From Pyrinomonadaceae bacterium (GTDB lineage: Bacteria > Acidobacteriota > Blastocatellia > Pyrinomonadales > Pyrinomonadaceae), in the NCBI GenBank assembly GCA_014379795.1, contig JACMLC010000295.1:1-7086 (forward strand): DNA of 7,086 bases. The letters are read 5' to 3'. Made by a program: the position numbers and the translations under genes. Below are positions 1 through 6,843 of the stretch, in pieces; the first letter of the stretch is position 1; every line of letters starts with the position of its first letter. Below the pieces are notes generated by a model. That model was given only the letters and a program-made list of their open reading frames with translations, was not told where the DNA came from and made no database searches.

Positions 1-87
1 AAAAGTAATTGTTAGATATTCTCTAAATCAATAGATATGTTGGTAATGAACTAAAAGTATTGCTGATTGAAATTCTGTTATAAATTG

Positions 88-107
88 CCACTAGCTTCAG
101 ATAGTGG
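88..107. repeat. CCACTA...TAGTGG palindrome, left copy
   Basis: This 20-nt near-palindrome can form a 6-bp stem, CCACTA with TAGTGG, extended by two more pairs after one mismatch. It differs at one base from the direct copy at 242-261. It forms the inner end of the left arm of the larger inverted-repeat element. No T-tract follows on either strand, so it is not a standard intrinsic terminator. Confidence 0.7.
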
Positions 108-128
108 TCAGCCAATTATTAGGGCAAA

Positions 129-219
129 GGCTTTAGCCGAATTTAATCAAAAACAGATTCCGAATAGCTTTAGCTAGAGCAAAGCGGAAGTTTTCAAAAT
201 TTACTATTCGGCTAAAGCC
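129..219. repeat. Inner inverted repeat with GGCTTTAGCC-type motifs
   Basis: GGCTTTAGCCGAAT at 129-142 has a perfect 14-bp reverse complement at 206-219. Each half contains its own small palindrome (GGCT-TT-AGCC and GGCT-AA-AGCC). A diverged third copy, AGCTTTAGCT, sits between them at 166-175. These form the core of the larger element at 40-296. Three palindromes of one family in 90 bases suggest a repeat that copies itself or expands locally. Confidence 0.65.
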
Positions 220-241
220 GCTTGTTTGTTGTAAATCTTTT

Positions 242-261
242 CCACTAGCTTCAGCTAGTGG
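242..261. repeat. CCACTAGCT...AGCTAGTGG palindrome, right copy
   Basis: This is a near-perfect 20-nt palindrome with two 9-nt half-sites around a central TC. It has the compact stem-loop form of REP-type sequences. It is the better-preserved of the two copies and lies about 65 bp beyond the kinase stop codon on the minus strand. It could protect or end the 3' end of that mRNA, but the sequence after it on the minus strand is A-rich rather than T-rich. Confidence 0.7.
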
Positions 262-327
262 CAACTGATAAAGCATTACTTTTAGTTCACTACCAAAATT
301 GCTTATACAAATTGACATTAAATTCGC

Positions 328-3048
328 TTAACGCATTTTTTCGAGTTCTTCGACGGCGGTTCTCACTTCTTCCAAAAGTTTGAGGTTAACTTCGGGCAGA
401 GCTTTTTGAGCCTGAGCTTTCAGCAGTGCGTCCAATGCTTGCCGATAATTTTCCTTTGCCGCCGCGAGATGAGTTTGGCGAATTTGCAGGTTGGCGGTTT
501 TCGCAATTTCTTCGTGAACTTTGCCGGCGCGCCGGTGAGCAATCGCCAAATCGCGCTGGGCTATCGTATTGGCGGCATCGTCGGCGAGTTGCTTTTCATA
601 AAGCTCCGCGCTTTTTTGGTATGCCGCGATTGCGCCGGTAAAGTCACGCTGCTTCTCCCGCGCTACGCCGATTCTTATATAAAGCGCGCTCACATCGCGG
701 TCATAGCCGCGATTCAGAGGGTCTTTTTCTTGCAGCTCAAGAACAATCGCCATTGCTCGTTTCAGAAAGCCGAGAGCTTCGACGGGTTTTCCGAGATTGG
801 AAGCCGAGATGCCGAGCCGCGAAAAACTTTTCGACAAATTATGCCGCGCCTGCGCATTGGCGGGGTCGGCGGCGATGATTTCCTCTACGACTCGCCGGGA
901 TTTTTCGCAAAGCTCGAATGCCCGAGCGTCGTCAATTTCTTCATAAATACTGCTTGCCGATTCATAAAATTTCCAGAGGTCTTGTTTGAGATTCGTATCG
1001 TTCGGAAAACGGGCGACGAGCGATTCGGCGATGGTCACGGCGCGCGCCATTTCCGCCTCGGCTTCCGGCTGACGGCTTTCCCACGAAAGCGCAAGTCCCA
1101 AAGAGACCAGACATTTGGCGAGAATGCGCTCGGTTTCCGTATCGCCGGGGTTTGTTCGGCGCAATTCTTCGAGTTTGCCCGCCGCCTGCTGAAGCGGCGG
1201 AATGGCTTCGGCAAACCTGTTGCGGTTAATGTGACTCGTCGCGTCTTCAGTTTGCGCTTCGAGAAACGCTTTTTGCAGTTCGAGCGATTCGGGCTGCTCG
1301 CCAACTAATTTTTCGTAAATTTGCAAGGCTTCTTTGCTGTCTCTGAAACCGCCTTCAACGTCGCTTTGCGTCATTTTTCTGAGAGCGAGAAGGCGCAAAT
1401 TTTCCGCCAGCAACCGGCGGTTTTCCACATCTTTCGGGTTGATTTCCAATAATCGCCGCCGCATCTGTTGCGCTTTTTCGAGACTCACAATCGCGCCGCG
1501 AAAATCGCTCAAACTCGGTTTGCGCGAATCGCCTTGCAGCACGCCGACTTTTTCGTAAGCCGCCGCGAGTTCCGCCTGCAAAGTCAAATCGTCTGTAGAT
1601 TCAACGGCGAGCGAGTCTAGATATTTTAGAGATTGCGCGACGAGTGCCTGCCGCGCTTCGGTCGAGCCTTCGAGCCGTTCGATTTTCGGCGCGATGTCGT
1701 TTAAAAGAGCGTTCGACAATTGGCGCACGTCATTGAAACGCCGTTCGGCACGAGCGCGGCTCGCTTCAGCGCGACGCGCCTGCCAGATGGTTGCGACCAC
1801 GCCGCCGAGCAAGCTCAACATAATCAGCGCCGCAGCCAACACAGCGACTTTGTTACGACTAACAAACTTTGTGGCGCGATATGAAAGCGTATCCGGGCGT
1901 GCCATCACGGGCAAATCCGCCAGGTGCCGTCGGATGTCTTCGGCAAACTGCTCGACCGAAGAATAACGACGCTCAGGCTCTTTCTTCAGAGCCTTGAGAG
2001 CGATGTTATCCAGATCGCCTTTTAAAGTTTGAGTTTTAAAGAGTTGGTCTTTGGTCTTTGGTCTTTGGTCTTTGGTTTTATTGTCCGGCTCGTCTTTATC
2101 TCGTGTCAGCGCTTCGCTCGGCTTTTGCGGGTCTGTGGTGCAAACGGCGTGAATGATTTCTTCCGTGTTCTGTTTTTTGAATTCAAACGGGCGATGTGTG
2201 GTGAGCAGTTCGTAAAGAATGACTCCCAGAGAATAAACGTCTGTCGCGGTCGTGACCGACTCACCGCGCAGTTGTTCGGGGCTGGCGTATTCCGGCGTCA
2301 TCGCCCCGAGCTTTGTGACCGTGTGTTCGCTGTCGTCCAAAAAATCAGGGGTCAGCAATTTTGAGATGCCGAAATCCAGCAGCTTCGGCACACCGTCTCG
2401 CGTAACTAAAATATTCGAGGGTTTCAAATCGCGGTGGATGACCAGATTGCGATGCGCGAAAGCGACCGTCTCGCAAACAATGCGAAACAGCTGCAAGCGT
2501 CCATGCAAAGATAGATTGGTTTCCGCGCAGAAGCTGTCAACCGGCATGCCTTCGACATATTCCATGACGAGGAAAGGCAATCCGTCGTCGGTCGTTCCGG
2601 CGTCGAGCAGGCGAGCGATGTTGGGATGTTCGAGCCTGCTTAAGATTTGGCGTTCGTGTGCGAAGCGGCGGCGAATGTCCGCTGTATTGAGCTCGCGTTT
2701 GAGCAGTTTGATAGCCGCGCGTTGAGAAAATTTTCCGTCGTCTCTTTCGCCTAAGTAAACCGCGCCCATGCCGCCGCGTCCAAGTTCGCGCACGATCTTG
2801 TAACTTCCGATTTTCTGCCCCGCCAGAGCATCAGGCAAATCCTCTTCAATGAAAAAACTGGCTGAGAGCGCGACCGCCGGAGACGCCAAAAATTCTTCCG
2901 CGCCCGATTCCGCATCGAGCAAGGATTCAACCTCGCGCCTTAAATCGTCCGCGCTGATGCCCTCAAGAAATTTGCGACGGCTCGCAGGCTCAAGCTCCAA
3001 AGCGTCATTGAGCAGGTCTTCGACCTGTTGCCATGTATCAGAGTTCAT
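328..3048 (-). CDS. Transmembrane Ser/Thr protein kinase with TPR-like C-terminal region
   Basis: This is a 906-residue Hanks-type Ser/Thr kinase, expected to sit in the inner membrane and phosphorylate cytoplasmic proteins. Residues 1-57 form the short helical region usual in acidobacterial kinases of this type. The kinase domain covers about 83-376: glycine loop G90-R-G-G-M-G95, catalytic K114, helix-C E132, H205-R-D-L-K-P, D225-F-G, S-P-E at 256-258 in place of A-P-E, and D270. All key residues for activity are present. One hydrophobic segment at about 400-421 is followed by helical, TPR-like repeats to the end, clearest at about 734-822. These probably lie outside the cytoplasm and sense or bind a partner. 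A charged, low-complexity insert at about 315-340 includes a 7-bp tandem repeat in the DNA. The ATG at 3048 is 37 bp after the sigma factor stop, so the two genes are probably cotranscribed. No strong Shine-Dalgarno site precedes it. The sensed signal and substrate are unknown. Confidence 0.95.
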   Translation of the reverse strand: MNSDTWQQVEDLLNDALELEPASRRKFLEGISADDLRREVESLLDAESGAEEFLASPAVALSASFFIEEDLPDALAGQKIGSYKIVRELGRGGMGAVYLGERDDGKFSQRAAIKLLKRELNTADIRRRFAHERQILSRLEHPNIARLLDAGTTDDGLPFLVMEYVEGMPVDSFCAETNLSLHGRLQLFRIVCETVAFAHRNLVIHRDLKPSNILVTRDGVPKLLDFGISKLLTPDFLDDSEHTVTKLGAMTPEYASPEQLRGESVTTATDVYSLGVILYELLTTHRPFEFKKQNTEEIIHAVCTTDPQKPSEALTRDKDEPDNKTKDQRPKTKDQLFKTQTLKGDLDNIALKALKKEPERRYSSVEQFAEDIRRHLADLPVMARPDTLSYRATKFVSRNKVAVLAAALIMLSLLGGVVATIWQARRAEASRARAERRFNDVRQLSNALLNDIAPKIERLEGSTEARQALVAQSLKYLDSLAVESTDDLTLQAELAAAYEKVGVLQGDSRKPSLSDFRGAIVSLEKAQQMRRRLLEINPKDVENRRLLAENLRLLALRKMTQSDVEGGFRDSKEALQIYEKLVGEQPESLELQKAFLEAQTEDATSHINRNRFAEAIPPLQQAAGKLEELRRTNPGDTETERILAKCLVSLGLALSWESRQPEAEAEMARAVTIAESLVARFPNDTNLKQDLWKFYESASSIYEEIDDARAFELCEKSRRVVEEIIAADPANAQARHNLSKSFSRLGISASNLGKPVEALGFLKRAMAIVLELQEKDPLNRGYDRDVSALYIRIGVAREKQRDFTGAIAAYQKSAELYEKQLADDAANTIAQRDLAIAHRRAGKVHEEIAKTANLQIRQTHLAAAKENYRQALDALLKAQAQKALPEVNLKLLEEVRTAVEELEKMR
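2044..2076. repeat. Heptanucleotide tandem repeat inside the kinase gene
   Basis: TTGGTCT is repeated four times in full, followed by a partial TTGGT copy (about 4.7 units, 33 bp). On the coding strand it encodes residues 325-335 of the kinase (T-K-D-Q-R-P-K-T-K-D-Q). Because 7 is not a multiple of 3, gain or loss of one unit would shift the frame. The product would then lose the last part of the kinase domain, the membrane helix and the TPR region. The repeat lies in a low-complexity loop between conserved kinase helices. Confidence 0.9.
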
Positions 3049-3085
3049 GCAGATTAACGCGGGAAATTAAAGCGGAAAGTGACAC

Positions 3086-3655
3086 TCAATTTGCGGCCAG
3101 CTCGCGGTAGAGCCAGAGCCGCGCCGTTTTCCAATCGCGCAGGACGGTTCTGGTTGAGATGCTAAGGACTTCAGCGATCTCTTCGTCCGTCAGGCCGCCA
3201 AAGAAACGCAGCTCGACGATTTTGCTTTTTCGCTCATCGAATTTCGCCAGTTCTTCAAGGGCTTCATCCAGAGCCACTAAATCTGCTGCGCGGTCTTCGA
3301 GCGGAATCTGCACATCGTCTGTCGAAAGGCGAATGGCTGCTCCGCCCCGTTTTCCGGCGGAGCGTGCGCGCGCATGATCAACCAGCACACGGCGCATCAT
3401 GCTGGCTGCAATCCCGTAAAAATGCGCGCGGTTTTGCCACGAAATTCTCGTCTGGTCAACGAGTCTTAAATAGGCTTCGTGAACCAGAGCGGTCGGCTGC
3501 AGGGTGTGCGCCGCGCCTTCGCGGTGCAAGTAGCTGCGAGCAAGACGGCGCAGCTCGTTATAGACAAAGGGCATCAGGCGAGCCGGAGCCTCATGGTCGC
3601 CTTCGCTCCAAGCGTGCAGAATTTGTGTGACTTCGTGTTGCGGCTCGTTGCTCAT
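3086..3655 (-). CDS. ECF sigma factor, TIGR02999/Sigma70_ECF type
   Basis: This 189-residue protein is an extracytoplasmic-function sigma factor that would direct RNA polymerase to a specific promoter set. Region 2 covers about residues 22-94, including the V-Y-N-E-L-R-R-L-A-R helix and a conserved H-E-A-Y-L-R-L helix. Region 4 covers about 130-186 with a helix-turn-helix around L155-T-D-E-E-I-A. The length is normal for the family. Where most ECF factors have an acidic D-A-E-D patch, this one has Q53-P-T-A56 followed by L-V-H-E. That is typical of this subfamily and puts a threonine (T55) at a key polymerase-contact position. No anti-sigma gene is adjacent; the next gene is a Ser/Thr kinase. 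By analogy with kinase-linked ECF factors (EcfP-PknT of Vibrio), activity may depend on phosphorylation. The ATG at 3655 fits the family N-terminus, and an in-frame TAA three codons upstream excludes a longer start. Confidence 0.95.
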   Translation of the reverse strand: MSNEPQHEVTQILHAWSEGDHEAPARLMPFVYNELRRLARSYLHREGAAHTLQPTALVHEAYLRLVDQTRISWQNRAHFYGIAASMMRRVLVDHARARSAGKRGGAAIRLSTDDVQIPLEDRAADLVALDEALEELAKFDERKSKIVELRFFGGLTDEEIAEVLSISTRTVLRDWKTARLWLYRELAAN

Positions 3656-3696
3656 GGGAAGTTAGCTCGCAGGTGCGGCTGATTGTAACTTGCTTG

Positions 3697-3704
3697 CCTC
3701 CTTT
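3697..3704 (-). promoter_or_regulatory. Orphan Shine-Dalgarno-like motif upstream of the sigma factor
   Basis: On the minus strand this reads AAAGGAGG, an almost ideal ribosome-binding sequence. It lies about 41 nt before the sigma factor ATG at 3655, and no ATG, GTG or TTG follows at the usual 5-10 nt. The sigma factor frame is closed by a TAA three codons before its ATG, so the motif cannot serve an upstream start in that frame. Confidence 0.45.
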
Positions 3705-3732
3705 CTACAAAAAAAATCTATCACGGTGTCAG
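3704..3732 (-). promoter_or_regulatory. Weak candidate promoter for the sigma-kinase operon
   Basis: On the minus strand, CTGACA (3727-3732) resembles a -35 box and TGTAGA (3704-3709) is a poor -10 match, 17 bp apart. The spacer is T-rich. The -10 match is only about three of six, so the promoter may instead use another sigma factor, possibly the encoded one. Confidence 0.2.
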
Positions 3733-3861
3733 TTTTTCGCACGGCCTCACGCGTTAACAGGCGGATGATTTTTGAAGCAGCATTTTTACGGAGGATTTCC
3801 CAAGCGACCGTAACCCATCTGTCATTTGTTGGATTTAGACAGACAACTCTTGTCCCAATTT

Positions 3862-3867
3862 AGGAGG
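3862..3867 (+). promoter_or_regulatory. Ribosome-binding site that fixes the protease start
   Basis: AGGAGG is followed by a 6-nt spacer and then ATG at 3874. This is a textbook arrangement and decides in favour of the ATG over the upstream in-frame TTG at 3826, which has no such site and would put 16 polar residues before the signal peptide. Confidence 0.9.
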
Positions 3868-3873
3868 TTTCCC

Positions 3874-6684
3874 ATGCCACGTCCAGAAAAACGCTTAAAC
3901 CAGAGGATGCGACTTCCTCTCTCTCGTCTGAGTTTTATCACACTGTTGGTGCTTACTCTGGCCGGAGCAATCTTTTTGCAGCCCTACAGCTTTGAACCAG
4001 CTAGCGCGCAGCAACAGCCCGATGGCGCAAAACAACTCAGCCAAAACGCACTCGGCCAAATCGCGGCTTTCTATGAAGAGAAAACTCAGCGCACGCCCGC
4101 GCAAAGAAAGATTGATTCGCAGCTTCTCGCGACCTTGCGGATGAGCCGGGGCGAGGATGTCGCCAGAGGGATTCGCACCATCGAGACGGGCGTGGAACTT
4201 GACCGCGAAGGGAAAACGCTGCTCGATATTGATGCTACAGTGACGGACAAGCTGCTTGATAGCATCAGGAAAATGGGCGGCGACATCGTCAGCAGCTTTC
4301 CGCAATTCCGCGCCATCCGCACGCGCTTTCCACTCGCTCAACTAGAGGCGCTGGCCGCCCTGCCCGATGTGAAATTCATCAACCGGGAATTTAAATCCAT
4401 CACCCACAGCTCGGCACGAAGAAGCGAGCAGAGACAGGCCGCAACGCCGCTCAATCATCGCACCGATTTCTCCATGCGCGCCGCCAATGTTCGCGCGCAA
4501 TTGCCGGGAGCTTTATCCGGTCTCGCAACCACGAATACGGTTGCGCCACAGGAAATGACCCCGGACACCGGCAGCGTGACTTCGCAGGGCGATGTCACGC
4601 ACCGAGCCGCTGCCGCGCGCACGACCTTTGCCGCCACAGGCGCGGGCGTCAAGATCGGAGTGCTTTCCGACAGTGATGATTTTCGTGAGGCTTCACAGGC
4701 CTCTGGCGACCTGCCGCCCGTCGTTACTGTGCTGCCCGGACAAAACGGTCGTCCCGGCATAGGCGAGGGCACAGCGATGATGGAGATCGTGCATGACCTC
4801 GCTCCCGGCGCTCAGATTTTTTTCGCGACGGGATTTGGTGGCCCTGCCAGCTTCTCGCAAAATATCTTAGATCTCAGAGCTGCCGGTTGCGACATTATCG
4901 TGGATGATGTCTTTAATTTCGCTGCGCCTACATTTCAGGATGGGGTCATCGCGCAGGCCGTCAATACCGTGACGGCGCAGGGCGCGCTCTTCTTTTCCTC
5001 CGCCGGCAATGCTGGCAATCTCAATGACGGGCAATCAGGCGTCTGGGAGGGGGACTTTGCAGATGGCGGCCCGTTCACCTTTAACGGGCAGACTCTCGGC
5101 AACATTCACCTTTTCAATGGCTTTAACAATAATCTAGTCATCAATGGCGGGGGCTTTAAAAGAGTTGACCTCTTCTGGTCAGATGCCTTCGGCGCTTCGG
5201 CTAATGACTACGATGTGTTTGTCTTTAACAACGCGGGGAATGCCATCCTGCGCTCAGCCACCAACCCTCAGACCGGGACGGAAGACCCTTACGAATCTAT
5301 CGGGACGCTCAATGTCGGCGAGCGGATCGTCATCGTTAAATTCAGTGGGGCCGCGCGTTTTATTCACGTCAATACCGGACGCGGGAGGTTAAACTTTGGC
5401 ACAGCCGGACAGACCAGAGGGCAATCGGCTGCGGTTAACGCTTTCTCTGTGGCGTCCGTGGATGTCGCCACCTCTTTCCCCAATGCCTATGTCGGCGGCG
5501 CGCAGAATCCGGTTGAGACAGCCAGCTCTGATGGCCCGCGACGCATTTTTTACAACGCCAACGGAACGGCCATCACGCCGGGGAATTTCTCTTCGACCGG
5601 CGGCACGGTGCGGCAGAAGCCCGACATCGCTGCGGCAGATGGAAACGTAACGACCTTGCCTCCCGGTAGCGGCCTCAATCCGTTTTTCGGCACCTCGGCG
5701 GCTGCGCCACACGCAGCAGCCATCGCCGGTCTCATCAAATCCTACAGGCCATCACTCACACCCGCGCAGATTCGCGCGACTCTCCTTAACACAGCGCTTG
5801 ATATAGAAGCTCCAGGCGTGGATCGTGATTCGGGCGCGGGCATCGTGATGGCTTTTCAGGCGCTCCAATCGCTGGGGCCAAACAATCAGCGAAAGCCCTT
5901 TGATTTTGACGGCGACGGCAAAACAGATGTCGCTGTCTTTCGTCCGACCGGCGGCAACTGGTACATCCTGCAAAGCTCCAATAATGCTGTCGCAGGCCAA
6001 CCGTTCGGTTTCGGCACAGACCGGATCGTTCCCGGCGATTATGATGGTGATGGAAGAGCTGACATTGCCGTCTTCCGTAACGGCACATGGTACTTGCAGC
6101 GCAGCATGCTGGGCTTTACAGGCGTGCAGTTTGGGGTGAGCGGCGATGTGCCAGTCCCCGGCGATTACGATGGAGATGGCAAGTTTGATGTCGCAGTCTT
6201 TCGTACAGGCACTTGGTACATCTTGCAAAGCGCTACGGGCGCCTTGCGCGCAGAGCAGTTCGGCTCAAGCACGGATAAACCCGTGGTCGGCGACTTTGAT
6301 GGCGATGGGCGGGCGGATTTGGCCGTCTTCCGTAACGGCACGTGGTACTTACAACAAAGCACGCAGGGCTTTGTCGGCGTCAACTTCGGATCGGCTGGCG
6401 ACCGCACTGTCCCGGGTGATTACGATGGCGACGGCAAGACGGACATCGCTGTCTTTCGCAACGGCACATGGTACTTGCAACGCTCTCAACTTGGCTTCAC
6501 CGGCGTGCAATTTGGCGCAAGCGGCGATATTCCTACGCCGGGCGATTACGATGGTGATGGCAAGACCGACATAGCCGTGTACCGCGGCGGCACATGGTAC
6601 TTGCTGCGCTCTCAACTGGGCTTTACAGGCGTACAGTTTGGCGCGAGCGGAGACGTGCCTACGCCGTCCGCCTTTGTGCAATAG
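3874..6684 (+). CDS. Secreted subtilisin/sedolisin-like serine protease with six C-terminal FG-GAP/VCBS-like repeats
   Basis: This 936-residue protein has a Sec signal peptide: a basic start, a hydrophobic core and a likely cut after A-S-A near residue 46. A prodomain-like region covers about 110-173 and resembles the I9 inhibitor fold that helps subtilases fold. The catalytic domain covers about 245-670. Its strand G-V-L-S-D266-S carries the acidic residue, N379 in S-S-A-G-N is the oxyanion-hole residue, and S608 in G-T-S-A-A-A-P-H is the nucleophile. The His-G-T-H block of subtilisins is replaced by E298-G-T-A-M-M-E-I-V-H-D, as I recall for the S53-like subgroup, so the base is probably Glu. 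About 229 residues separate N379 and S608, against about 66 in subtilisin, because of a beta-rich insert (about 395-505) resembling a PPC domain. Residues 677-936 are six Asp-rich repeats. No cell-wall anchor or membrane anchor is seen, so the protein is exported, perhaps fully secreted. Its substrate is unknown. Confidence 0.92.
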   Translation: MPRPEKRLNQRMRLPLSRLSFITLLVLTLAGAIFLQPYSFEPASAQQQPDGAKQLSQNALGQIAAFYEEKTQRTPAQRKIDSQLLATLRMSRGEDVARGIRTIETGVELDREGKTLLDIDATVTDKLLDSIRKMGGDIVSSFPQFRAIRTRFPLAQLEALAALPDVKFINREFKSITHSSARRSEQRQAATPLNHRTDFSMRAANVRAQLPGALSGLATTNTVAPQEMTPDTGSVTSQGDVTHRAAAARTTFAATGAGVKIGVLSDSDDFREASQASGDLPPVVTVLPGQNGRPGIGEGTAMMEIVHDLAPGAQIFFATGFGGPASFSQNILDLRAAGCDIIVDDVFNFAAPTFQDGVIAQAVNTVTAQGALFFSSAGNAGNLNDGQSGVWEGDFADGGPFTFNGQTLGNIHLFNGFNNNLVINGGGFKRVDLFWSDAFGASANDYDVFVFNNAGNAILRSATNPQTGTEDPYESIGTLNVGERIVIVKFSGAARFIHVNTGRGRLNFGTAGQTRGQSAAVNAFSVASVDVATSFPNAYVGGAQNPVETASSDGPRRIFYNANGTAITPGNFSSTGGTVRQKPDIAAADGNVTTLPPGSGLNPFFGTSAAAPHAAAIAGLIKSYRPSLTPAQIRATLLNTALDIEAPGVDRDSGAGIVMAFQALQSLGPNNQRKPFDFDGDGKTDVAVFRPTGGNWYILQSSNNAVAGQPFGFGTDRIVPGDYDGDGRADIAVFRNGTWYLQRSMLGFTGVQFGVSGDVPVPGDYDGDGKFDVAVFRTGTWYILQSATGALRAEQFGSSTDKPVVGDFDGDGRADLAVFRNGTWYLQQSTQGFVGVNFGSAGDRTVPGDYDGDGKTDIAVFRNGTWYLQRSQLGFTGVQFGASGDIPTPGDYDGDGKTDIAVYRGGTWYLLRSQLGFTGVQFGASGDVPTPSAFVQ
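5902..6681 (+). repeat. Six in-frame D-x-D-G-D-G repeats (FG-GAP/VCBS-like)
   Basis: The repeats start at 5902, 6037, 6163, 6292, 6418 and 6544, with lengths of 45, 42, 43, 42, 42 and 46 residues. Each begins D-[FY]-D-G-D-G-x-x-D, a calcium-binding loop pattern, then A-V-[FY]-R, G-x-W-Y, a Q/R-S turn and a final glycine-rich G-x-x-x-D segment. Such repeats often build a beta-propeller or a surface-binding module. Here they would position the protease on a substrate or on the cell surface. The array runs to within a few residues of the stop codon. Confidence 0.9.
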
Positions 6685-6706
6685 TTTAACAACTCAACTT
6701 GAGAGG

Positions 6707-6745
6707 AAAGCCGAAGGGGCAAGTTTCAAGACCCTTCGGCTTTTT
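6707..6745 (+). terminator. Intrinsic terminator after the protease gene
   Basis: A perfect 12-bp stem (AAAGCCGAAGGG at 6707-6718 with CCCTTCGGCTTT at 6732-6743) encloses a 13-nt loop and runs into five T at 6741-6745. It starts 22 bp after the protease stop. The A-run on the left side could let it also work on the minus strand. Confidence 0.92.
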
Positions 6746-6843
6746 GCTTTCCACAAATATTGTTGTTTGCAATTGAGTGTGTCTGCGTCTACACCCTCCC
6801 TGACGGCCTCTGTTTCCGCCATCAAGGGCAGAAAATGAAACAA
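6746..6843. other. Intergenic DNA without a recognised feature
   Basis: Between the protease terminator and the second hairpin I see no gene, no clear promoter and no repeat. Short frames across it are interrupted or lack coding character. Confidence 0.6.

Larger units (their letters stand above)
40..296. repeat. Imperfect long inverted-repeat element (MITE-like or REP cluster)
   Basis: The two ends are inverted copies of each other. The left arm (40-107) pairs with the right arm (242-296) at about 48 of 55 positions once a 13-nt insertion at 65-77 of the left arm is skipped. The outermost 25 bases (40-64 against 272-296) match at 23 of 25. Inside lies a perfect 14-bp inverted pair (129-142 with 206-219), and each arm carries its own CCACTA...TAGTGG palindrome. 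The arms are nested in the correct order, so the whole could fold as one interrupted hairpin. The region is AT-rich and has no convincing ORF. It could be a non-autonomous miniature transposon or a clustered REP/BIME-type element. No clear target-site duplication is visible outside 40 and 296. It lies just past the 3' end of the kinase gene. Confidence 0.75.
3656..3873. promoter_or_regulatory. Divergent intergenic region between sigma factor and protease genes
   Basis: This stretch of about 218 bp must hold the start signals of both the minus-strand sigma-kinase unit and the plus-strand protease. It contains a run of eight A at 3709-3716 and ribosome-binding-like motifs on both strands. I see no operator palindrome and no convincing sigma-70 promoter on the plus strand. 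Sharing this region makes coregulation of the two units possible. Confidence 0.5.

Noticed and set aside
88..261. CRISPR array made of the two CCACTAG repeats
   Set aside because: There are only two direct copies 154 bp apart, with other palindromes between them, no regular spacers and no cas genes.
242..261. Intrinsic terminator for the kinase gene
   Set aside because: The hairpin is good, but no T-tract follows it on the minus strand.
133..318. 61-codon minus-strand open frame in the left flank
   Set aside because: It runs through the inverted-repeat element and its palindromes, so it is most likely chance.
406..1308. 300-codon plus-strand open frame
   Set aside because: It lies wholly antisense to the TPR region of the kinase gene, shows no recognisable domain and has an unnatural composition. 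It is a shadow of the real gene.
3826..3873. TTG at 3826 as the protease start
   Set aside because: The ATG at 3874 has an ideal ribosome-binding site and places the signal peptide correctly at the N-terminus.
5752..6228. 158-codon minus-strand frame, and similar ones across the repeat array
   Set aside because: They are antisense to the repeated D-x-D-G-D-G region, and their repetitive look is inherited from it.
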